From Zeugodacus cucurbitae (taxonomy: Eukaryota > Arthropoda > Insecta > Diptera > Tephritidae), in contig NC_071667.1 of the NCBI RefSeq assembly GCF_028554725.1, positions 48,291,501 to 48,355,500 on the forward strand: a stretch of 64,000 bases of DNA, written 5' to 3'. Positions 61,601 to 64,000 of the stretch are shown in pieces. Positions within the stretch are counted from its first letter, which is position 1. Every line of letters starts with the position of its first letter. Both the position numbers and the translations under genes were made by a program. Below the pieces are notes generated by a model. It was not told the origin of the DNA. It did no database searches and saw only the letters and a list, made by a program, of their open reading frames with translations.

Positions 61601-63871
61601 GATTCAGAGCGGATGAAAACGACACCTTGGATAAGCCAGCCGGTGGAAGCCCTGTGACGACGAATACCGATCAAATCATGTAAAACATCGGATTAGACCG
61701 GCATGTGGCATCTCGTAACATCGCCCAGGAAATAGGAGTTAGTCACCAAACTATTTTAAACCATCTGCTGAAGGCTGGATACACAAAATAGCTTGATGTA
61801 TGGGTCCCGCAAAAAATCGTTCTGGTCCGAATTAACGAAGCGGATGGTGACTGGCGACGAAAATTGGATCACATACGACAATATCAAGCGAAAACGGTAG
61901 TGGTCGAGGGCCAGTGAATCGTCCCAAACAGTGGCTAAACCAGGATTGACGGCCAGGAAGGCCTTGGGATTGGAAGGGAATCATCCACTATGAGCTGCTC
62001 CCATATGGCCAGACGCTTAATTCCACCATCTACAGCGAACAACTGGACCGCTTGAAGCAGGCGATCGACCTGAAGGGTCAGAACAACGCCAGATAACACA
62101 CTTCGTAGATCATTCGTCAGAAGCTACGGGAGCTCGGATGGGAGGTTTTATCGCATCCACCATAAAGCCCGGACATAGAGCCAAGTGACTACCACATATT
62201 CCTGCCCATGGCGAACGACCTTGGTGGTATAAAGTAGAACTCAAAAGAGGCTTGAGTAAAATGGCTGTCAGAGTACTTCTCAAATAAGGAGGAGGGCTTC
62301 TACGCGAAGGGTATTATGAAGTTGCCGTCTAGATGGAAACATATTATCGAACGAAACGACGCATATTTGCACTAAATCCGATCACTGTAACACTTTTTAT
62401 AAAGCATTGAATAAAGAACAAAAAAGAAAGGAGATATTTGCCAACCAATATATTGTAAAGTGAACGAATCAGATGAAATTAAAAATTGTGTTATTGGTGA
62501 AAATCGACGTGGGTGTGAACCCGTTTTCAAAATGCAGCATTGTGATGCCAATAAGTTGTATGAACCGAATTTCGTTGAAATTAGTCGAGTAGTATATTTT
62601 TTACCTATTTTAGTGCAGATTTGCTATACTATCTTTACCATTCCGGGTTTCCGGTGTTTTTCCCTACTGAATTATAGCATTTTTGTAGTCTTCAACACAA
62701 CCTTTGTATGGGAGTAAAGCGTGGTTATCCGATTTCATATGCTCCATTTTCATGCTGCATAATGCAGTATCTAATGTTCAGAAGGTTTGATGCCATATGT
62801 AGCTCTAACATTTTATGATATATATGCAAACATCTTAAAGATGCGGGCACTATCAAAAACGAAAAAAATCATCCAAATATGTCTCTCCTTATGGGGGGAC
62901 TACATAACTAAGTTGTACAAGAAAATCTTATCACAAGAGAGGAGGAGCGAGAAGAAAAGTTGGGAAATAAAATGGGACATGCAGTTATTTTATGTTATTA
63001 TTTTTATTTAGGAACTTATTGAATTGTGAAGAATGATCACTTCCAATTTGAATTATTACTATCAAAAAGTTTTCAGAACTAGCTTAAATTCTGTACTTAC
63101 GACGATGTTGGAGGTAACTCCGCTTTAAGGCTCAGATCTATTTATTTTCACACTCTAGCCCTCTATTTTGTTGACACGTTGCGTAGTGTCACGAAGACGG
63201 TGAAAATTTGATGGCATGCCATTGACAGAACGTCTGCACAGCTTCTTTGAGCAAAACTAAGTTTTAGGCAATTTGAAAATTCAAATTAGTTGGCTAAACC
63301 GCTTCCACAGTCGCGCCACGTACCACGGACCTTTTTATGCACATAAAAACTTGTTAGATACACATTTACATACTCATTTGGCTTTTACTACAATCCCGCC
63401 CGTCAATTACTGTATGCCACTCGCTATTTTCTATTTTCAGGTATGTTACGTAATTCCACAATAGTATCCCATCGAGATCCGATGCGACACTCAGCGCCAA
63501 TTGGCAGCAACAACACCAGCGCATACCATCAACGCTTCACCATTAGTCACTGTAGCAATAGTCACGAGCTTACATCGCTGACGTCGTTAAGCGGCGCGCC
63601 GGGTACGAAGGGACAATATGGATTCGTAATGAAGGCTGAGCCCATCAAAGTGGCGCTGCGAAATGGCAGCGCACAACAAGTGTCATTGCCATTATGGCCA
63701 GCGACAGTTGAAACAACCGACACCGAAGCATGCACAACAACAACACCGTTACCGCCGCAGCCGCCGCCACTATCCACACTTGGCACCGGCGAAAACGGAG
63801 GTGTTGAAGGTGGTCGCATTGGTGGTGATGTGTGCGGTGTGGATGAGACAAATGTACGTGCCACATCCTGA
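43362..63871 (+). CDS. TkR99D: Tachykinin-like peptide receptor, class A GPCR (9 coding exons)
   Basis: The assembled exons are 43362-43651, 49192-49349, 53551-53725, 53935-54147, 54630-54780, 55972-56168, 59083-59222, 59457-59525 and 63441-63871. All introns are GT-AG, phases match, and the total is 607 codons plus TGA. The product should sit in the plasma membrane of neurons, gut or other target cells and couple tachykinin-related peptides to G proteins. Seven helices are visible, with DRY, CWLPFH and NPIIY motifs and the TM3/ECL2 cysteine pair. Segments such as PWWRQVLWSILFGG and GIELWGSKTIGE are essentially those of Drosophila TkR99D rather than TkR86C, which decides the symbol. The N-terminus and C-terminal tail are divergent. 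It is longer than the fly protein (about 520 residues), mainly through the tail. Assignment to TkR99D is from memory of the families. Confidence 0.93.
45543..46570 (-). mobile_element. HINE-like element, copy A7
   Basis: Read on the minus strand, the 5' motif is at about 46540-46570 and the 3' tail at 45543-45600. The stem-loop GTTCGG..CCGAAC is intact here apart from a changed loop. The minisatellite is short (about 46450-46465). It is joined without spacer to copy A8. Confidence 0.7.
46571..47486 (-). mobile_element. HINE-like element, copy A8 (truncated)
   Basis: The 3' tail AAGTAAGGAAAGGCTAAG and hairpin lie at 46576-46612, directly after copy A7 in the same orientation, a head-to-tail pair. 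The copy ends near 47486 before the minisatellite and 5' motif. The 140-codon frame over 47159-47581 is a shadow of the repeat. Confidence 0.7.
49192..49349 (+). CDS. TkR99D: Receptor coding exon 2 (TM1, ICL1)
   Basis: Completes Ala97, then DDDISFILPWWRQVLW and TM1 with GGNLIVVW (the conserved Asn of helix 1), and ICL1 MTTKRMRTVTNYF. Donor at 49350, phase 1. This is the most conserved exon together with exon 3. Confidence 0.95.
50449..51429 (-). mobile_element. Tc1-like transposon, internally deleted, IR/DR type
   Basis: Ends CACTGGTGGTCACATAATTA at 50449 and the inverse at 51410-51429; TA flanks both (50447-50448 and 51430-51431). Removing it restores the uninterrupted HINE sequence seen in copy A6. 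A second inverted copy of the end motif, GTCCTTAATTATGTGACCA, lies inside at about 51188-51206, some 220 bases from the outer one, like the paired repeats of IR/DR-type Tc1 elements. At 981 bp it is shorter than a complete Tc1 (about 1.6 kb). Confidence 0.85.
50590..51074 (-). pseudogene. Tc1-like transposase remnant (N-terminal half)
   Basis: From an ATG at 51074 the frame gives MGRKKSCTPELRKMIIYKY, a helix-turn-helix start with IRAVAKELLCPKSMVHNAL. After a frameshift near 50930 come KKKRPRKTTSKDDRVICRV, ANPFLTSRQI and VSTRTIRCRLLES. A second shift near 50740 is followed by FWKQILLSDESKFNLFGSDG, with the first catalytic Asp codon at 50636-50638. The protein then ends in deleted sequence, so the other two acidic residues are missing. 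The enzyme would cut and paste at TA sites; this copy is dead. Confidence 0.8.
51530..52229. other. Intron 2 sequence without recognised features
   Basis: AT-rich. Nothing was recognised except a poor 63-codon frame at 51648-51839. Confidence 0.4.
52230..52510 (+). pseudogene. Tc1-type transposase C-terminal relic
   Basis: A broken plus-strand frame contains D-N-D-S-K-R-S-A-H-V-V, matching the second-Asp region (typically Q-D-N-D-P-K-H) of Tc1 transposases. About 180 bases on, S-I-E-S-I-P-R-S-I-R-A-V-I resembles the usual C-terminus (S.P.R..AVI). There are several stops and no terminal repeats visible. It is on the opposite strand to the element at 50449-51429, so it is a separate insertion. 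Confidence 0.55.
53551..53725 (+). CDS. TkR99D: Receptor coding exon 3 (TM2, ECL1, TM3)
   Basis: Encodes NLSIADAMVSSLNVTFNY (TM2 with the conserved Asp), ECL1 DNDWPFGE, the TM3 cysteine in YCKISQF and the helix 3 end AISIDR of the DRY motif, split by the next intron. Donor GTGAGT at 53726, phase 2. Confidence 0.96.
53726..53934 (+). other. Receptor intron 3
   Basis: A 209-base intron, GTGAGT to TTTCAG. Confidence 0.9.
53935..54147 (+). CDS. TkR99D: Receptor coding exon 4 (ICL2, TM4, ECL2)
   Basis: Completes Arg and Tyr of DRY, then VAIMKPLEPRMSKRCN (ICL2), TM4 with the conserved Trp in AAFIWIAS, and ECL2 with the disulphide partner in RIVCYAEWPDG. A sequon N-H-S follows. Donor at 54148, phase 2. 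Confidence 0.95.
54148..54629 (+). other. Receptor intron 4
   Basis: A 482-base intron, GTAAGT to TTTCAG, with nothing recognised inside. Confidence 0.85.
54630..54780 (+). CDS. TkR99D: Receptor coding exon 5 (TM5, ICL3)
   Basis: Encodes YNIVFMILTYILPIISMTVT with the conserved Pro of helix 5, then GIELWGSKTIGEYTPRQVEN and VRSKRR of ICL3, basic and G-protein-facing. Donor at 54781, phase 0. Confidence 0.95.
54781..55971 (+). other. Receptor intron 5, with a GC-rich hairpin repeat
   Basis: A 1.19-kb intron ending in GCACTGACAG. Inside, 55490-55690 is a GC-rich island with two related units. Each is a short palindrome (AACGATTTCGTT at 55508-55519; GTAGCATTTGCTAC at 55641-55654) followed by a GCTA..CCGGCAC motif. 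Not recognised. Confidence 0.75.
55972..56168 (+). CDS. TkR99D: Receptor coding exon 6 (TM6, ECL3, TM7)
   Basis: Encodes VVKMMMVVVGIFAVCWLPFH (TM6 with CWLP toggle region), ECL3 SCYPSLTQTPFIQE and TM7 YWLAMSNSMYNPIIYCWMNS with NPxxY. Donor GTATGT at 56169, phase 2. Confidence 0.96.
56169..59082 (+). other. Receptor intron 6
   Basis: A 2.9-kb intron ending TTCTTCAACAG. It holds the 673-bp inverted-repeat element at 57708-58380 and, at about 58445-58480, a short scrap resembling the HINE 3' end. The 3' 400 bases are GC-richer but not recognised. Confidence 0.8.
57708..58380. mobile_element. MITE with perfect 19-bp inverted repeats
   Basis: TAAGGGGCTATACCAGTGT at 57708-57726 is matched exactly and inverted at 58362-58380. 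If the outer TA on each side is the target duplication, the element is 669 bp with 17-bp repeats, a Tc1/mariner-like signature. No transposase frame is visible inside. Perfect termini point to recent mobility or selection on the ends. I do not recognise the family. Confidence 0.75.
59083..59222 (+). CDS. TkR99D: Receptor coding exon 7 (helix 8, proximal tail)
   Basis: Encodes FRYGFKRFFRWCPFVKVGAE (amphipathic helix 8 with a Cys suited to palmitoylation) and SRYSCSGSPDHNRIKRN, which is nearly identical to Drosophila TkR99D. Donor at 59223, phase 1. Confidence 0.93.
59223..59456 (+). other. Receptor intron 7
   Basis: A 234-base intron, GTAAGT to CTTCCAG. Confidence 0.88.
59457..59525 (+). CDS. 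TkR99D: Receptor coding exon 8 (short tail exon)
   Basis: A 69-base exon encoding DTQRSFLYTCPSSPKSRRVA and SHY, matching the conserved tail motif of TkR99D. Donor at 59526, phase 1. It is too short to be found by length alone; homology and splice sites identify it. Confidence 0.9.
60487..60879 (-). CDS. Unidentified antisense open frame of 130 codons, no ATG
   Basis: An uninterrupted frame between TAA at 60880-60882 and TAA at 60487-60489. The composition is protein-like: balanced charges, aromatic-rich patches (VKFFKVSLKYYYTRNKVGYK, ARSSFYFLTNPLLKLRFRR, IPWSDDYPLFKWLNG) and codon use unlike nearby AT-rich DNA. It contains no methionine codon, so it is not a complete gene as it stands. It could be a terminal exon of a gene inside the receptor intron, or a pseudogene or transposon fragment. 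A GTGAGT donor-like site occurs within it at about 60797. I do not recognise the family. Confidence 0.35.
   Translation of the reverse strand, partial: RALLRYKAEVSARLRTITQTGGRVKFFKVSLKYYYTRNKVGYKFEIRYQTELFNRIFANNVKSRVVEQARNFPEARSSFYFLTNPLLKLRFRRISLESLSIFDTIPWSDDYPLFKWLNGQRDIQKSIRLP
61335..62440 (+). mobile_element. Dead mariner-family element
   Basis: A decayed mariner of about 1.1 kb with transposase coding on the plus strand, inserted in HINE copy A10. I could not define terminal repeats with confidence, so the limits are set by the flanking HINE blocks. Confidence 0.75.
61500..62376 (+). pseudogene. Mariner transposase pseudogene
   Basis: Fragments in shifting frames include a D-G-T-L-S-F-T-K-E-W-F-R-R-F-like helix-turn-helix linker, HVASRNIAQEIGVSHQTIL (second HTH), TGDENWITYDNIKRKR with the first catalytic Asp, and PSDYH with the third acidic residue of a D,D34D enzyme. 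The second catalytic position (usually HQDNARPH) reads Q-N-N-A-R because AAC (62082-62084) replaces GAC, and a stop follows two codons later. Several further stops and frameshifts exist, for example TAA in the first HTH region at 61681-61683. The C-terminal block (..GIMKLPSRWKHI-like) is readable near 62310-62370. It cannot be active. Confidence 0.8.
63441..63871 (+). CDS. TkR99D: Receptor coding exon 9 (distal tail) to TGA
   Basis: Encodes residues 465-607, starting GMLRNSTIVSHRDPMRHSAP. The tail is rich in Ser/Thr (candidate GRK sites), then has a proline run and a glycine-rich stretch. It aligns only at its start with the fly protein. TGA at 63869-63871 is followed by C. A GTACGT donor-like site at 63854 would be phase 0 and would bypass the TGA. 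Confidence 0.85.
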
Positions 63872-64000
63872 CAGTTTGAGCGCACACACTGCAACAATAG
63901 CAACAGTGGCAGTGTCAAAGTAGTTGAGGAGCGTGACAAATGCTGCAATGCTATAGACGAAGGTTTGGAATATAAAAATGTCAACGGTAGTACAAAAGCT
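63872..64000 (+). other. Open in-frame extension after the TGA (readthrough or 3' exon candidate)
   Basis: Directly after the TGA the same frame continues for 43 codons to the window end without a stop, beginning QFERTHCNNSNSGSVKVVEE. The other two plus frames meet a stop within 17 codons. UGA followed by C is the leakiest stop context known in Drosophila, where readthrough of neuronal genes is well documented. The window ends before the next stop, so the extension length is unknown. The null explanation is 3' UTR that happens to stay open. Confidence 0.45.

Larger units (their letters stand above)
61045..62890 (-). mobile_element. HINE-like element, copy A10 (degenerate), split by mariner
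   Basis: HINE family blocks occur at 61045-61330 (the 'gagatttaccgatattttcg' and 'gttccgatatcttcat' segments) and resume at about 62445 with 'atattgtaaagtgaacga', running to the 'caacctttgtatgggag' segment and fading by 62890. The mariner relic lies exactly between. The terminal hairpin and minisatellite are missing. Confidence 0.65.
59526..63440 (+). other. Receptor intron 8
   Basis: A 3.9-kb intron ending CTATTTTCAG. It contains the antisense open frame at 60487-60879 and the HINE/mariner nest at 61045-62890. The stretches 59526-60486 and 62891-63440 show nothing recognised. Confidence 0.8.

Noticed and set aside
43362..63871. Assignment as TkR86C (NKD-type receptor)
   Set aside because: The TM1 entry PWWRQVLWSILFGG, the ICL3 GIELWGSKTIGE and the tail SCSGSPDHNRIKRN fit the TkR99D type. 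TkR86C differs at these places, as far as I recall the families.
63562..63984. Minus-strand frames of 80 and 140 codons and a plus-strand frame of 86 codons over receptor exon 9
   Set aside because: Low-complexity shadows of the codon-rich tail exon. The receptor frame is supported by splicing and homology.

Overview
The window is dipteran nuclear DNA, most likely from a true fruit fly (Tephritidae) or a close relative. The evidence is an AT-rich background, multi-kilobase introns with fly-type splice sites, a receptor gene very close to Drosophila TkR99D, and dispersed repeats built like the fly DINE-1/HINE elements. The species cannot be named from the sequence.

One cellular gene is clearly present: a tachykinin-family neuropeptide GPCR on the + strand. 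Nine coding exons could be assembled by hand between 43362 and 63871. Splice phases agree at all eight junctions and give 607 codons before a TGA. The seven-helix core carries the expected DRY, CWLPFH and NPIIY motifs. The TGA is followed by C, and the same frame stays open for 43 codons to the window end, so readthrough or an alternative 3' exon is possible. A likely 5' UTR acceptor lies at 42995/42996. A TATA-less Inr+DPE core promoter candidate lies at 25394-25429.

About 26 kb upstream of coding exon 1, at about 17.0-17.26 kb, is a diverged same-strand copy of the exon 1 region. Its ATG-initiated frame runs into a GTAAGT donor in the same phase as the real exon 1. It is either a cryptic alternative N-terminal exon or a pseudo-exon.

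Most other recognisable content is mobile DNA. At 1-7.4 kb there are three copies of one LINE, the longest broken by a single TGA, mixed with HINE-like repeats. From 7.4 to 34.7 kb lies AT-rich, gene-poor sequence with HINE fragments and the promoter candidate. At 34.7-38.9 kb is a nest of transposons: a P-element-like transposon with 31-bp terminal inverted repeats and a 9-bp target duplication, interrupted by a LINE with a long intact reverse transcriptase frame, then a long inverted-repeat element abutted by a pogo-like element. The receptor introns hold more HINE-like copies, one split by a Tc1-like element and another by a dead mariner, plus a short element with perfect 19-bp inverted repeats and an unidentified antisense open frame.

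The receptor should act in peptide signalling at the plasma membrane. The transposable elements show no functional link to it, apart from filling its introns and upstream region.
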